NCBI GenBank assembly: GCA_032433765.1
Contig: JAVIAB010000092.1
Span: forward strand, 100,242,886 to 100,306,885
Direction of reading: 5' to 3'
Source: Megaustenia siamemsis
Taxonomy: Eukaryota > Mollusca > Gastropoda > Stylommatophora > Ariophantidae
Length of the DNA stretch: 64,000 nt
The position numbers and the translations under genes are program-made. Position 1 is the stretch's first letter. The number at the start of each line of letters is the position of its first letter. Shown here in pieces: positions 63,875-64,000 of the stretch. Below the pieces are notes generated by a model that was not told the DNA's origin, searched no databases, and saw only the letters and a list, made by a program, of their open reading frames with translations.

Positions 63875-64000
63875 CTAATTTTTTTTTTCGTTCGCCAGCT
63901 TTGACCTCTGACGAAGTCATTATAGACTAGGAACTGAATTTTGCGTGTTAATCCATTTTTTCCTGGCAGCCATGTGCACAGGGGTCCCTCGCCGCACAGG
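63875..64000 (-). mobile_element. S2 SINE, truncated by window end
   Basis: The S2 tail and body on the minus strand (GCTGGCGAACGAAAAA, CTAGTCTATAATGACTTCG-like, CATGGCTGCCAGGAAAAAAT, GGGACCCCTGTGCACATGG). Confidence 0.85.

Noticed and set aside
1..64000. LTR retrotransposons or endogenous retroviruses
   Set aside because: All RT domains show non-LTR features (APE endonuclease, truncated 5' ends, microsatellite tails); no LTR pairs, gag or protease motifs were seen.

Overview
This is animal nuclear DNA: AT-rich and intron-bearing, with few host exons and a very high load of non-LTR retrotransposons, tRNA-derived SINEs, one DNA transposon and many microsatellites. The repeat style (several RTE-like LINE families with short microsatellite tails, RNase H-bearing LINEs, tRNA SINEs) and the host exons suggest a lophotrochozoan, most likely a gastropod mollusc. 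The species assignment is inference. There are no bacterial genes, rRNA, true tRNA genes, LTR elements or CRISPR arrays.

Window-internal family names. LINEs without RNase H, with BovB/RTE-like C-termini: L-A (ATAG tail), L-B (ATG tail), L-C (GAA tail), L-D, L-E (ATG tail), L-F, L-J. LINEs with RNase H: L-G and L-H. SINE-like families: S1, S2, S4, S5 (tRNA-like A/B boxes or B box) and S3 (unclassified, about 220 bp). R1 is an unclassified interspersed repeat.

Layout. 0-5.2 kb: minisatellite, L-B scrap, CpG-rich stretch, R1, S2, S1 copies, L-C with a nested S1, L-F scrap. 5.28-8.14 kb: a complete pogo/Tigger-like DNA transposon with TA duplication, matching terminal repeats and a 650-aa transposase. 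8.7-10.9 kb: the end of an RNase H LINE in which two segments have expanded into tandem arrays (22 bp, then 60 bp x 27). 11.0-14.3 kb: an L-B copy split by an S5 SINE and by an L-A copy, each with target-site duplications (TSDs). 15.2-17.3 kb: SINE and LINE scraps and a 38-bp minisatellite. 17.3-19.4 kb: no recognisable feature. 19.4-25.9 kb: decayed LINEs and a two-repeat cysteine-rich reading frame at 21.05-21.7 kb. 25.9-29.1 kb: two exons of a TMEM53/DUF829-family host gene (minus strand), its intron holding an L-B copy, a foldback element and an S3. 29.5-35.6 kb: a full-length L-C split by a young L-B with an intact 950-codon frame. 35.6-40 kb: LINE fragments with local tandem expansions. 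40.4-47 kb: L-E copies, one split by a nearly full-length L-B. 47.9-59.2 kb: deeply nested L-G, L-A, L-E, L-J and L-H. 59.2-64 kb: what looks like the promoter and first coding exon of a MINDY4-like deubiquitinase, followed by a TE-filled intron.

The main signals are these. (1) A probable NIP7 first exon, with its splice donor, sits just upstream of the L-H LINE inside a segment that interrupts an older L-A copy, suggesting host-exon transduction or capture. (2) The pogo element is structurally complete but has an in-frame TGA between its ancestral ATG and the present ORF. (3) Tandem expansion has repeatedly started inside retrotransposon 3' ends. (4) TSD-supported nesting gives a readable relative chronology of the families.
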